A stretch of DNA of 64,000 nt from Tritrichomonas musculus. Taxonomy: Eukaryota > Parabasalia > Tritrichomonadida > Tritrichomonadidae. The notes under the pieces were generated by a model that did no database searches, was not told where the DNA came from, and worked only from the letters and a program-made list of their open reading frames with translations. The stretch covers positions 7,130,001 to 7,194,000 of the forward strand of contig JAPFFF010000003.1 in NCBI GenBank assembly GCA_039105265.1, written 5' to 3'. The translations under genes and the position numbers were made by a program. How positions within the stretch are numbered: position 1 is the stretch's first letter; the number at the start of each line of letters is the position of its first letter. Positions 41,377 to 52,278 of this stretch are shown here, piece by piece.

Positions 41377-41868
41377 TTGGTTGAAGAAATTGAAGATGGG
41401 TGCTTCAATGAAATGGATAAATTAAAAGCAATTGTTGTAGCGCCTGAAAGTAAATTTTATTCTTTGATTGAAAACAATAAAATTATGATTCAGAATAATG
41501 ATAAAAAAAGGAATAGCAATTTGAAATCAATTGAATTTGAAGCCAATTCAAAACTTAAAAAAATTGATAAAGAAGTATTTTTTGGCACAAAAATAGAAAG
41601 CATTATTTTCCAAATGAATGTCAATCAAATTAATGAAAGCGTTTTTTCACAATGCAAGTCAATAAAGATCATCAAATTTGAAGAAAATTTTAATATAATC
41701 AACATTAATAAAAATGCATTTTCTGGAACTTCATTTGAAGAAATTATTATCCCAAAAAAAGTTGTTCGTATTGAAGAGAATGCATTTTATAAATGCTCTT
41801 CTTTGAAGAATGTCATTTTTGAAGAAAAATCAAAGCTGAAATATATTGGAAAGAATGCATTTAGTGGG
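41377..41868 (+). pseudogene. BspA-like LRR_5 gene fragment
   Basis: The frame reads EEIEDGCFNEMDKLKAIVVA, then SNLKSIEFEANSKLKKIDK, NAFSGTSFEEIIIPKKVVRI, and ENAFYKCSSLKNVIFEEKSK. These are the 23-residue BspA-type leucine-rich repeats used by trichomonad surface proteins. It lacks a start (it begins abruptly at the Sel1 pseudogene junction), has no signal peptide, and abuts the amidase-like segment at its 3' end. It looks like a broken gene piece created by local rearrangement. Confidence 0.75.
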
Positions 41869-42297
41869 TCAATGTGTCCACCTAAAGGAAGCTTGAAAGA
41901 TGGTTGCGCAATTAGAATGTCATATGCTTAAATTAACGCTGGATTTACCATCCCATTCGAATCCGATCAAACAACCGTATTTGGCATCGGCATCGTGGAC
42001 GGAGTAGATACCAATTTTTGGTATTATTATTGCGTTGCCGACATTGCAAAATATATAAGAAAAATATGTTCCAATTGCGCAAAATTGGAATTTGATCCAA
42101 AGAATGACCTCAAAACAAAGATTGAGGAATTTCGAACCAAGAAAGGAATCATCATTTTTACTAATGATGATGAAAGAGGAAATGTCGATCTTGTGGAAAA
42201 TGGAAAGTTGATTGGTTACGATAAAAATGATCATAACTTTGATCATTACATGAATAACGAAAAACTTTTGAAAGCTGAATTATATATAATTGATTAA
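41869..42297 (+). pseudogene. Tae4-like (type VI effector amidase) fossil
   Basis: The segment carries landmarks of the Tae4 peptidoglycan-amidase family in order: a CAIRMS block with the nucleophile-type Cys, NAGFTIP, a helix YCVADIAKYIRK, the strand KKGIIIF and a C-terminal NVDLVENGKLIG block corresponding to the H-x-DLW-G region of the family. Bacteria deliver Tae4 by type VI secretion to cut rivals' cell walls, and related amidases have been domesticated by some eukaryotes. GC content is higher than in the flanks, consistent with lateral transfer. It is a broken fossil with about one break and, as most motifs are still readable, probably not ancient. Assignment is from memory of motifs only. 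Confidence 0.55.
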
Positions 42298-42985
42298 ATA
42301 AGATTATACATATTATTCGCATTAAATGCTTTAATATATATCCCTGTAATATTTACATTTATTATCATGTGTTTAATTTGTAATTTATAGGAATATCTTC
42401 AAGTAAAGCAAATATCAAAAAAATAGGTATATTAAAAATCTCCCGTAGTAGTGTATATTTCATTTAAATATATCTGGAAGTGAACCAGTTATTGATCTAA
42501 AGAATCTAAAATAACAAGCCTTTATTTTTGCCATATCCTTTTGGGCAGATATTAGGCATATTAAAAAAAAGGACTTTAAGATTTTTCCAATTCAAAAATA
42601 AATGGACTTTTAACAAGCTTAGCAGGTATTCATTCAAGAAAAAAACAAATTTGAATTGCTAATTGCATTATCTAATCTATCATATCTTTAAATGCAAATA
42701 TTAGCTTTTCATAAGATTTCATTTGATTAAAAATTTACTAATTTGTTTTCAAATATTTTAAAATAAACCTTTTTATCCATTTTAATCAAGTTGTATTTGC
42801 ATAAATTATGACTCCAAACTTTTGTTTCATTGTTTATTCTATAATTTAATATTTGGCACAAAATCAATTACTGAAATTTTTGTTTAATTTGAAATGATTT
42901 TTATTGAAATAATTATATGATACACTATGTATTTGTTTAACATAAGTATGGAAATATTTGTACATAATAATTTTCAGGTCTAACA
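42298..42985. other. AT-rich spacer with weak coding traces
   Basis: The plus strand near 42480-42750 reads vaguely protein-like between many stops. No family, repeat or RNA is recognised. Confidence 0.3.
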
Positions 42986-42989
42986 AAAA

Positions 42990-43430
42990 AATGAGATGAG
43001 ATTAATTAGATGGGAGTTTAATTGCTAATATTTAACATTTATTCTAATTTCACCGTCATTTGTGAAAATTTGTGATTATAATAATTTTTGCAATGAATCA
43101 AATCTTTTAGGTTTAAGATCATTCCTCATGCCTTTGATATCATGTAAACGTGTAAACCCTCTTTGATTAGTTTCTTAAATGTTCATTTTTATTTTATTTT
43201 CTAATCTTCCTTGGTATTTGTTATTTGAAGCCATTTGTCACCGTATTTAGAATTTCTTTTCATCATATTTGATGTAATTAACATAATTTTCTCATCAATC
43301 TGAATGCTATGATAATCAAACTATCTAGTCTGATCCAAAATTTCACCAAATATCATAACAAAAGAAATCCTTTGGATAAATCTTACTCAAATGTGCTTAA
43401 CAGTTCTATATATCTGATTGTAATATAAAG
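42990..43430 (-). pseudogene. Decayed unknown coding remnant
   Basis: On the minus strand the readings GEILDQTR, FDYHSIQIDEKIMLITSNMM, KYGDKWLQITNTKED and, in another frame, RGFTRLHDIKGMRNDLKPKR are protein-like. They are broken by TAA/TAG at sites where Gln would fit. The family is not recognised. It lies downstream of, and in the same direction as, the hypothetical gene ending at 43586. Confidence 0.35.
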
Positions 43431-43585
43431 CCAAATATTATTGTATCATTATTTTGGATTTTCATAAAAAAAGATAAATTTTTATTTTGAAATATTTCAA
43501 TGGGCATAAATAAATCAAATATGTCAAATTAATCAGCATTTTTCATAAAACTAGTCTTTATTAAGATATCGAAATAAGTATTTCT

Positions 43586-44185
43586 TTAATTTTTCTTGCC
43601 CGCTTTTACTAGGTTTTGTGTTGGATCGTAGTCTGGGTTCTGAATTTCATCCATGATTTCCCAGCTCCATATCGACTTTTGGTTATGCATTTTGGCTATT
43701 TTCATAGCTAGTTCAAATGAATCGCACAAAAAGCTAATTTCAGCTACTTCGAATTTCCCAAGATACGGTTTTGAGCCAGTCAGCCAAGAATACACTTCAA
43801 CCAAAGCATCATAAAGCTCATTAGTCATATACTTTTCAGAAGTTTTATCTTCCGAAGCTGTAGTTTGGAATGCTACCTGAAACTTTTTCTGTCCGCTAAA
43901 ATCAATAGGATCGCCTGTGTTTAGGTCATAAGTGCCGTCAGGGAAATCATTCAGCTTTTTCATAATGAAATCTCTTTTGGATCTATAACCTTTGCCTTTA
44001 TTGCAAATGACGAATTTGAGTTGTTCTTTTGAGTAATTTTGATTTAAAGAGAATAAAATATAATGAATTGTTTTATCAATAATGAATTGTTTTATGTTGC
44101 ATGTGGTATTGATAAGACCAGCTTGCGCAAATTTGATCTCTTTATCACATAGGAAATCAGAATTTTTTTCGAGAATCTCTACCAT
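43586..44185 (-). CDS. Hypothetical protein, 199 residues
   Basis: The ATG at 44185 is chosen because TCATT lies 10 bases upstream; the frame extends further only through non-ATG codons. The protein (MVEILEKNSDFL...) has alternating beta and helical stretches: IHYILFSLNQN, LKFVICNKGKGYRSKRDFIM, DLNTGDPIDFSG, FQVAFQTTASEDK, ELYDALVEVYSWL and EISFLCDSFELAMKIAKMHN. There is no signal peptide or membrane segment. The stop is TAA within TAAAG, compatible with the trichomonad polyadenylation signal overlapping the stop. It is intact, unlike most neighbours. The GKGYRS-RD block and the paired QVAFQTT and EISFLCDSF strands may help to find relatives. No function is assigned. Confidence 0.75.
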   Translation of the reverse strand: MVEILEKNSDFLCDKEIKFAQAGLINTTCNIKQFIIDKTIHYILFSLNQNYSKEQLKFVICNKGKGYRSKRDFIMKKLNDFPDGTYDLNTGDPIDFSGQKKFQVAFQTTASEDKTSEKYMTNELYDALVEVYSWLTGSKPYLGKFEVAEISFLCDSFELAMKIAKMHNQKSIWSWEIMDEIQNPDYDPTQNLVKAGKKN

Positions 44186-44192
44186 GATAACA

Positions 44193-44197
44193 AATGA
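44193..44197 (-). promoter_or_regulatory. Initiator-like TCATT
   Basis: Read on the minus strand, TCATT has its A 10 bases before the ATG at 44185. It matches the trichomonad initiator. Confidence 0.45.
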
Positions 44198-44427
44198 AGA
44201 TAACACTAAAGAAATTTATATTAATTTCATATCATATCACCAAAAGTAATGATTGATAAAGTGGAAAATTATTTCAATACAATATCAATAATAAGACATA
44301 TATAAAGTTTTTTAATCTTTGGCAAAATTTTGGTATAATTTATATAAAAACAAAAATTTTATTTCATAATAAATGAATATTATATTTTGACCTATCATGC
44401 TTTTAATAATGTATTCCTTAAAAACAA

Positions 44428-44794
44428 TAAACTCAGTCCAAAAATGTTCGACAATTGAATTTTGAGAGAGTATTCAAATTAAAATTTTTTTTCTCATGCA
44501 CCTTTATGGTGATTCGAAGGTTTTTTCCAAAGCTCTTTTTTCTGTGAGTAGCGCAAGTCCCAAAGAAAGTTGTAATTCCTCTTAAGGGCGTGGCTATTTC
44601 TTTCAAAAAAAAGGGCTCCTTGTATAAAAATAGCTTGCTGAAAGGATAATTAAAAAAATAAACTTCTGAAAAATTGAATACATTATTTTGAGAGAAAAAA
44701 GAAATTTTCGACACTTTATCGTTTTTTTAGTCAATTTTCAGTGGAAAATTCGGTTTATGTGTACGTTGAGTCGAACTTTTTTGGACAGAGTTTA
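44428..44794. mobile_element. MITE with AACTCNGTCCAAAAA TIRs and TA target
   Basis: Left TAAACTCAGTCCAAAAATGT / TCGAC and right, inverted, TAAACTCTGTCCAAAAAAGT / TCGAC. TA at each outer edge fits a Tc1/mariner-type duplication. The interior is non-coding; an open frame across it has no protein features. It sits beside the larger inverted-repeat element at 44815-46000. Confidence 0.75.
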
Positions 44795-44814
44795 GATTCT
44801 TTTCAATCGTATTT

Positions 44815-46000
44815 TGAAATGAATTTAAATGAAATTTTGAATTCTTTTTTACAGTCATTAATAAAATTCTGAGCGGAAAAAATTTCTAAAAAAATTTTTT
44901 TAATTTTGCATTTTTCTTCGTATAGAAAGATTTAAACTATAAATGAAATATATCAATATATTAAGCATTTGATAAATAATATTAATAAATTACAATTTTA
45001 TAAAAATTGTAATTTTCGTATTTTTTCTATTAAAGATGATGAAAAAACAAAATCAAAATATTTGATCATATCATGCATTAACTTAAAACTAAATTGTAAA
45101 AATGGCTTTTATATATAGTACTTCATAACAAATGATAGTAAAAGTGTGGTTATCCATATTAACATTTAGGAGAAAAATAGAATTTAAAAAGATTAATGTA
45201 CGTTAAAATTATGAAGAAATTTTAAAACGTTATAACTCCTATCATAGTTATTATATGAAAACTATATACCAGTAATTATATCTATTGGTATACAATTAAT
45301 ATATATATTTCAAAAAAAATCTGCTTTTGTTACTTTAAATGAGAATGTTTGTAATTTCAAGAAAAAGATCGAAATTTTTTTTAATAATTTAGCATTTAAT
45401 ATGCATATTAATCTTTTATTGACAAAATAAATTAACTATTACAATTATAAAACCTGAAAAATATGTAAAATTAGATTTTTTCATCAAGATATTGATGCAA
45501 CATAGATAAAAGTAATATAAACTCGAATGAACAAATAGTTTTTTTTTTTCTATTCTTTTGGGATCAAACAACTTACATAATACTATATATTATGGTAAGA
45601 TATGGATTATGATTAAAATTTATGTTTATCTTAGATATTTTATCGAATGATAATATTATAATAATTGCTGTCTATTTCTTTCTTTCATGGATTTAATAAA
45701 GATATTTATTTTTCAAATACAAATTTTTGTTAACTTTTTCTAAAAAAGTCATATTCTAATTATTTTCACGTAGACGTAATCGTAAAACGTAATTGATTTT
45801 TTTTCTTGGTCTATTTTATTGAAAAAGTTTGAACAGAACGTAATTTTTCAAACTTCCGAAGGGCAAATACGAAGAAAAATGCAAAATTAAAAAAAGTTTA
45901 TTAGAAATTTTTTTATATTTTCGCTCAGAATTTTATCACCACTCAGAATTTTATTAAAGACTGTATAGTCGAAATTTATAAAATTTCATTTGAAATAAAT
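44815..46000. mobile_element. Inverted-repeat element, ~1.2 kb with ~110-130-bp arms
   Basis: Left arm 44815-44925 (AATAAAATTCTGAGCGGAAA, TTTCTAAAAAAATT, AATTTTGCATTTTTCTTCGT) is inverted at 45868-46000. The right arm has a small internal duplication of CTCAGAATTTTAT. The interior has no open frame. The tips are not sharply defined and no target duplication was seen. The remaining spacer to 46307 has nothing recognisable. Confidence 0.6.
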
Positions 46001-46307
46001 TATTTGGCATTAATAAATTATTAAGAATCAAAAGAAAATTTTCTCACTCAAAAAATGAGCCAAAAATAATGATAATAAAAATAGCATTTAATTAATCAAC
46101 TTTATGAAATTAATTTATTCGAGACTTCATAAATATATTATGTGAATTTTTATGTTTGATAATGATTAGTACCAATTATTTTTATCAATCAATCATCAAG
46201 CTTAAAAAAGTGTCAATTCTGATATCGATTCGCAAAAAAGCATGCCATTATTTTATGGGAAAAAAAATCTGTTTCAAGAATTCAATATAAGATAAAGAAA
46301 ACAATAT

Positions 46308-48793
46308 TTATTTTTTAATCAAAAATATTATTTCTTTTTGGTTAGTTAATTCAATTGGTCTTCTGTTTTGCATATCAACTATATTAACATCAATGTTTTT
46401 ATGATTTAATAAAGCTCTGATAATTTGAATGTTTCCTTTAGAGATGGCAAAATGTAAAGCAGTTTCATCAATGCATTCTTCTATTATTTGTTTGTTTTCT
46501 TCTTGTTGTATTCCATCAATTAGAAATCCATTGTATTTCCAATAATAGGAATACGATTTCATATTAATATCAATATTTTTATGATTAATTAAAAGTTGAA
46601 CAATTTCATAATTTTCATTTTTAACAGCGAGATATAAAGGTGTTAAATTGGTTATATTTTTTTCTTCACTTTCTTTTCCTTTATTATTATATGAATATTC
46701 ATATTTTTTGACCAATGATTTCATATTTACATCTATATTTCCATGTCCTACTAATAATTTAACAATTTCAACATTATTGTCTTTGACTGCGATATATAAT
46801 GCTGTTATTTCTTCATAAAAGGGATTACTAGAACAAAAAGAACAATAATTGTCAACTTTTTCTCTAATGGCTAGTTTATTAAGCTTCACTTCTTCATCAT
46901 CCCAAATATCTGGATTAAAAATATTTGGACCTTTTAATATTCTATTCACATCTATGTCTTTGTTATCAAGCAATAATCGAACAATTTCAGAATTCTTATT
47001 TCTTACAGCCACATGTAACAATTCTTCATTTTGATTGATAGTGACATCAATATTTTCTTGAGCAAGCAATAGACGAGCTATTTCTGTTCTATTTGCCCAA
47101 ACAGCCGCAATTAAAGCTGTTCTTTCGGAAATATGAGGCTCTTTATCAAAATTACAATTTTTTTTTGTTATTATTACAGTGTTAATGTCAATTGCTTTAT
47201 GACTAAGTAATAATTGAACAATTTCAATATTACCGAGTGTAACAGCTTGATATAAAGGAGTGCTTTCTATATAGAATTCATATGTTGCTACATCAGATAC
47301 TTCTTCATATTCAAGTGACTTGAGATTAATATTTATATCTTTTCTTTCGACTAATAAGCGAACAATTTCAACATTCTCATATTTAATTGCAATACACAAT
47401 GGAGTTAGTTGTTCTTTTATGGCATTAGATATCATATTTATATCAATATCTTTATGATCAATTAGTATTTGAATAATTTTTATATTCTGACTTTCAATTG
47501 CAGCATATAATGGAGTAAGTTCTTCTTTCTGATTACAGCAATAATTCATTAATGATTTTTTATTAACATCAATATTTTTTTGCTCAAGTAATAGTTGAAC
47601 AATTTCAAAATTGCTTTTTTCAATAGCACAAAATAAGCAAGTTTTCTCTTTTGTTAATATCCAGAAATGATTTATAGGCTTTCTAAATATAATTGAATTG
47701 ATGTCAATACTATTGTTAGCTTGTAAAATTGCTCTTGTAAAAAAGAAATAATCTCTTTTACATACATCAAATAAATAATTAGAGTTTATCATTTCGATCT
47801 TAATAAATGCAAAATTGTATGATTTTAAGCTTTGCTTAAAAATAAATGTAGAAATTTCTTCATCATTTTCATCAACATAATTCTCTAGAATATAATGTGC
47901 TAATTCATTATGATGACATCTGATTGCAAATTTTAAACAATCTTTGTACATTTTCTCATCTTGTATAATACTTTTTTCTTCAATGATATGAATAATTTCT
48001 GGGCTGCGTCCATGAATGGCAAAAAGCATCAATTTTGGTGTCATTTCACAATTCCTGGAAATCAAATATTTGAAAATTTGAACTGATCCGAAAAATGCGG
48101 CATAGTCAATCAATTTCAAAGAGTTAATATTGCTTAAGAATATATTTGTTTCTAATAATGATTTTTTTATTTCATCATTTAGCTTAAAATTTGTTTTATT
48201 TATATATGAAATAAACTCATCGATAAGATCTTTTTGAACTAATTGTAAAATGTAATTGTCTGCATATTCAACTTTTCTTTGCTCTTTTATATCTTCTTGA
48301 GTTTGTGAATCTAAATATACTTCACAATTTTTATCTAAAAACGGTTTTATCTCTGGAAATAAACAATAATATTTACTTGAAAAAGTTTTCTTTTGAATAT
48401 AATCATTAAATGTGAAGTTTAGGCACATTGATGTAATTAAAAAATCAACATATATTATTTTTTCTTCAATAAGAAATAGAATAATCTTGCAATTGTTGCG
48501 AAAAAAGTTAAAAATTTCCAAATTTGAATAATCTTGCAATTGTTGCGAAAAAAGTTAAGAATTATCTGGAAAGATTTATCAAAATAATTTCTGGTACGAT
48601 GATGATAATCAACAATGGATGAAAATAAGTGAAGAAATGATGTTAAATGATGCTTATCCTGCCTTATTCTTTGATCATCAATATAATTGATAAGAACAAT
48701 AAGACTGTTTTGATTGATATTTTCATCATCTAGATAAGTAAGAAAAATATTTTGAACTTCTATCATTTTGTCTAAGTATTCTTTGACTTCCAT
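46308..48793 (-). CDS. DUF3447/ankyrin protein D (frameshifted near its start)
   Basis: Starting at the ATG at 48793 (MEVKEYLDKMIEVQNIFLTY) the N-terminal helical domain is open for about 100 codons. A 47-bp tandem duplication (48481-48511 repeated at 48528-48558) shifts the frame. From there 743 codons stay open: DUF3447 (LIDYAAFFGSVQIFKYLISR, FAIHGRSPEIIHIIEE), then nine or ten ankyrin repeats (TPLYAAIESQNIKIIQILID type) separated by inserts of 5-40 residues, ending IIFLIKK. The repeat domain is fully preserved, so a downstream start could still make a shorter protein. It is the best intact guide to what genes A and B once looked like. A Gln-rich spacer (DGIQQEENKQ) lies before the last repeat. 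Confidence 0.8.
48481..48558. repeat. 47-bp tandem duplication inside ankyrin gene D
   Basis: ATAATCTTGCAATTGTTGCG / AAAAAAGTTA occurs at 48481 and again at 48528. The offset of 47 is not a multiple of three, so it breaks the frame of the gene. The copies are identical over about 30 bp, so the event is recent. Confidence 0.85.
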
Positions 48794-49753
48794 ATTAATA
48801 AAAATTAAAATTTTGTTAAATCGGCCCAAAAAAAAAAAATTTAATTTGAAAAATATGACAGACAAATTGACATTCTGCTAAAAAAATGTAATTCACCTAA
48901 CACCAACTAATCATTAAAATTGACATTCTGCTATCAATGTGATATTTGTTGTAAAAAATTGTTTCACAAATTGTGAAATTAAATATTATGTTAGGATATT
49001 GAATTGATCTTATTGATTAAATAAAAAATGTAATTCACCCTATCAAGAACAATCAAAATGTAAGAAGTTTTTAGGATTAAAATATGAGAACAAAGATTTG
49101 AACAAACAATGTTTTAGATCATTTTTTAATAGATGATATTCCAAGTATTCAAAGAAATATTCATATAGAGTACTAATGACATCATTAAAAACACATTTAC
49201 GTTATTCTTATCAGAAAATCAACTTGAATTAATATGGAACCCAAGCCACCATAATTAAATATTGCAGAGGTATTAAAATTGAAGCACTTTTTCTTCATAT
49301 ATTAGAAGTATACTAAAATGATAAGCATTTAATACCTTATATAAATATTATAATATTTTTATAAACTGGAAATAATTTTATTCATATTTAAATATGAATT
49401 GTGATATGAATATAAGAGAAATCTTTTGAGTTTTTTTAACCAAATCTTCTTTTTGATATAATATTTTAATTTATTTAATTACCAAATTGCATTTGAACAA
49501 ACTTGATCTAATTTTTTTTAATCAAAATTTAAAAAAGTGGCTAAATATAACTAATAAAAAAATTAGATAAATAATATGTATTGATATATCCAATATATAA
49601 TTGTTTTATTTAATTGTATATTTCAATTAAAATTTTAATTATCATCAATTGAATTTTCTCTTTTTTTTCTGATGAAATAAATACAAATTGAAATATTCTT
49701 TTTTATCAACTTCACAAAGTTTTAAAATATTTTCAATTTATATAAGAAAAAGT
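48794..49753. other. AT-rich spacer with short repeated words
   Basis: AAATTGACATTCTGCTA occurs near 48873 and 48919, and AAAAAATGTAATTCACC near 48883 and 49023. The plus strand near 49100-49290 reads weakly protein-like (KTHLRYSYQKINL, IKYCRGIKIEALFLHIL) between stops. No gene is called. Confidence 0.35.
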
Positions 49754-49758
49754 TCATT
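49754..49758 (+). promoter_or_regulatory. Initiator-like TCATT
   Basis: TCATT has its A 10 bases before the ATG at 49766. It matches the trichomonad initiator and helps to choose that start. Confidence 0.5.
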
Positions 49759-49765
49759 TTATATA

Positions 49766-50350
49766 ATGTATGTATTGCACGTTCGCTTAATTGAAGCTAA
49801 TGATATTCCTAAAATGGATTTAATAACACAAACAGACGCCTACTGTATTTTTCGATCTGGTTCAGAAACTCGAAGATCATTCACAGTATTAAATAGTAAA
49901 TATCCACGCTGGAATCAAGAATTTCATTTTACTGTTTCATCTCCAATAACTGGATCACTGAATATTACAATGCGCGACAAAGATGTATTTATAGATGACA
50001 ATATATCTTATATCGATATTCCATACAATACAATTCCAGTTGGACAAGTTATTGATCAATGGTTTAATATGATTCCATTTCGCAGAGTTCGAAAAGGTGG
50101 CAGGCTTCATCTCATGTTACATATGGCTCCAGCTGGGCAACCTCCATTTGTTCCTTCAAATGCTGTTTATCCTACATATCCAGCTCCAGTTTATCCAACA
50201 CAACCTGTTTACATGGTCCCGGTTATTCCTTACCAGCCACAGCCTGTATATACAACACCTGTCTACCCACAACAACCAGTTTATGTTCAGCAAGTTTACC
50301 CTCCTCCTGGATATATTGGACAACCTCCTCTATATTATCAAGGATACTAA
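49766..50350 (+). CDS. C2-domain protein with Pro/Tyr-rich tail
   Basis: This is a 194-residue protein. The C2 beta-sandwich covers residues 1-115: MYVLHVRLIEANDIPKMD (strand 1 and first Asp loop), QTDAYCIF (TDxY/DPY-type loop), WNQEFHFTV, then SLNITMRDKDVFIDDNI (second acidic loop) and RLHLMLH. Asp residues in both loops suggest calcium-dependent membrane binding. The tail (residues 120-194) is a Pro/Tyr/Val repeat (YPTQPVYMVP, QPVYTTPVYPQQPVYVQQ), typical of the many small trichomonad C2 proteins and likely flexible. The frame is open upstream, but TCATT and the C2 boundary favour this ATG. The gene looks intact and stands alone. Confidence 0.85.
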   Translation: MYVLHVRLIEANDIPKMDLITQTDAYCIFRSGSETRRSFTVLNSKYPRWNQEFHFTVSSPITGSLNITMRDKDVFIDDNISYIDIPYNTIPVGQVIDQWFNMIPFRRVRKGGRLHLMLHMAPAGQPPFVPSNAVYPTYPAPVYPTQPVYMVPVIPYQPQPVYTTPVYPQQPVYVQQVYPPPGYIGQPPLYYQGY

Positions 50351-50426
50351 TTGTTTTGTCTTAATTCTGTTAATTGAAGTTGCAGGATATATTAAACATG
50401 CATTTTTTTTTTTTTTTTAATACATG

Positions 50427-50835
50427 GGGGAATCGTATTTTTCTACGCCACTTTTTGAAAACTTTTAAACTTTTTGAATACTTTTTTATACATTTTTTAT
50501 TCAATTTTTGCTAAATAATGCATAAATATTTAGTTCAAATGGCTACCCGATTCATCCAGCAATTCAAGGAGCCTGATTCGGCTTCGCGCAGCCCTATGGT
50601 GATCACTGGTGCGTATATTCCTGAAAAATTATGTAAAAATAAAAAAAAATTATATCAAAAAAAGCAAACTGTTATAATTTTAAGAGAAAATTTTAATTTA
50701 CGATTTTTTTGGTTAATTTTCTTAACAGAGTAAGTTAAATTTCACCTTAAGATGGCGGTTTTTTACTTTCCATGAATAGCTATTCACGGATAGAAAAACC
50801 ATTCAAAAAGTGGCGTAGAAAAAAACGATTGTCCT
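50427..50835. mobile_element. MITE with 8-bp target duplication and a GC-rich insert
   Basis: Both sides carry AATACATG (50419-50426 and 50836-50843). Just inside, left GGGGAATCGTATTTTTCTAC / GCCACTTTTTGAA is matched, inverted, by the right end. An 8-bp duplication points to the hAT or a similar superfamily. Inside (50533-50622) is a roughly 50% GC stretch coding MATRFIQQFKEPDSASRSPM / VITGAYIP, unlike the flanks. It looks like captured coding sequence or a relic of the transposase gene. No full open frame. Confidence 0.75.
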
Positions 50836-51087
50836 AATACATGTTATATATGTATTAATTTTAAATATATAAAATTTTATTTTTGGACTAGTTTTTTAAG
50901 ATTCTCATCATTTTATCAGTCATTTATACTGAAACTATGAAGATTGTCTTTTCTGAAAAATTTAAATATGATATATCATTAAGGTTAGTTTTTTTTTTTT
51001 TTTATTAAATAGATTATTATTATAAAACTGCCTCAATCTCTGATATGAATCTAAAATAGATGATGAATAGATTGGTAACTTTTTTTT

Positions 51088-51216
51088 ATAGTCTCTCAAA
51101 AAGTTAATGTGTCAGACGAACTTTTGCCATGGTTTAACCAAGCCAGAGAGAAAGTTGCTTCTTGCCAAAATAAGCACAAAGCTGCAGGTTACTATCATCA
51201 ATTGGTTGAAGGATTA
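51088..51216 (+). pseudogene. Short GC-richer coding fragment, unknown
   Basis: The plus strand reads VSQKVNVSDELLPWFNQARE / KVASCQNKHKAAGYYHQLVE, a plausible helical protein segment with normal codon texture, preceded by TTTTTTTATAG and followed by a poly-T run. It has no start or stop of its own. It could be an exon of a lost gene, possibly the same gene that contributed the GC-rich insert at 50533-50622, but nothing proves the link. Confidence 0.35.
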
Positions 51217-52278
51217 AATTTTTTTTTTTTTCGATTTGATATATTTATATATGTAAAAAACAAATAAAATAAAAACATTTACTTATTTTTATGAATGATA
51301 TTATTTCATTTAATTGCATGTTTTCAAAAAAAAATAGTGTTTTATATATATATATAATTCCTTTTGAGCTTTCATGCTTTTCATTTGTTCCAAAATCATC
51401 AAATATCATTTGAACAATTAAAATTCATTTTTTATGCTTGGTTCTGAATTATTCTTTTGGCCAATCATAATTTTTAATATCATGATTTACATTGATTGTA
51501 ATTAATTTATCCGATTTTTCTTTTAATAGATTTCATTAGTGTCGAAGACATCAGATTTCTTGTTTTAAATTTGCAATTTCTAAGATTAATTTATTTTTTA
51601 ACATGAAATTATACTCATTATTTCTTTTGTTTTCAATGATTTACAAATATTTTCATTTTTTTGGAAATATCTTTATTTACAATCAATAATAATTTAATAT
51701 TTTCTCAAATATAATTAGATATTTGTGTATATAAAATTTTAGTAAAATAAAAATATACGATAAGTCTAGGAATGAAAGATATTTTGCATTCTCAAAGCAT
51801 CACATCACCAAAGATTTCATAAAAACAGTTTTTTCTTAATAAAAAAAGATTTTTGATCATTTTGAGCTCTTTTTTCTAATATTGTAGTTAACACTGATAG
51901 ATATTTTTTTAAAATTAATGTTGTATTGAGCGTTTTAGAAAATAGAAATATTTTTTCATTTCTCTTAAATTTAGTTATAATTTGTTTTTTTCATATTAAC
52001 ATATTTATACAAATTTTAAATTTATATAAAATTTAATTTTTTTATTTAATATAATAAGATAATTTCATTTTTACATTTTTTCACGAATTCTAAGAAATAA
52101 TAAAGCTTATTAAAATTGAAATAAATATTTTTTTTTGTCAAATAAATTGAGAGAAAAAATAATGGGCTGACATTTGAATTTAAGTTTATAAAATTTTTGA
52201 TTTCTTAATCGTAATTGAATTTGTATTTTTTTTAAAAAAACAGAGTTTATAAACGGCATCGCAAATTTCTTGTATTTT
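51217..52278. other. AT-rich spacer
   Basis: There are long poly-T/poly-A tracts and no open frame, inverted repeat or RNA that I recognise. It serves as the upstream region of the 574-residue gene. Confidence 0.4.

Noticed and set aside
44433-44714. 93-codon minus-strand frame
   Set aside because: It lies wholly inside the TA-flanked MITE and has no protein-like composition.
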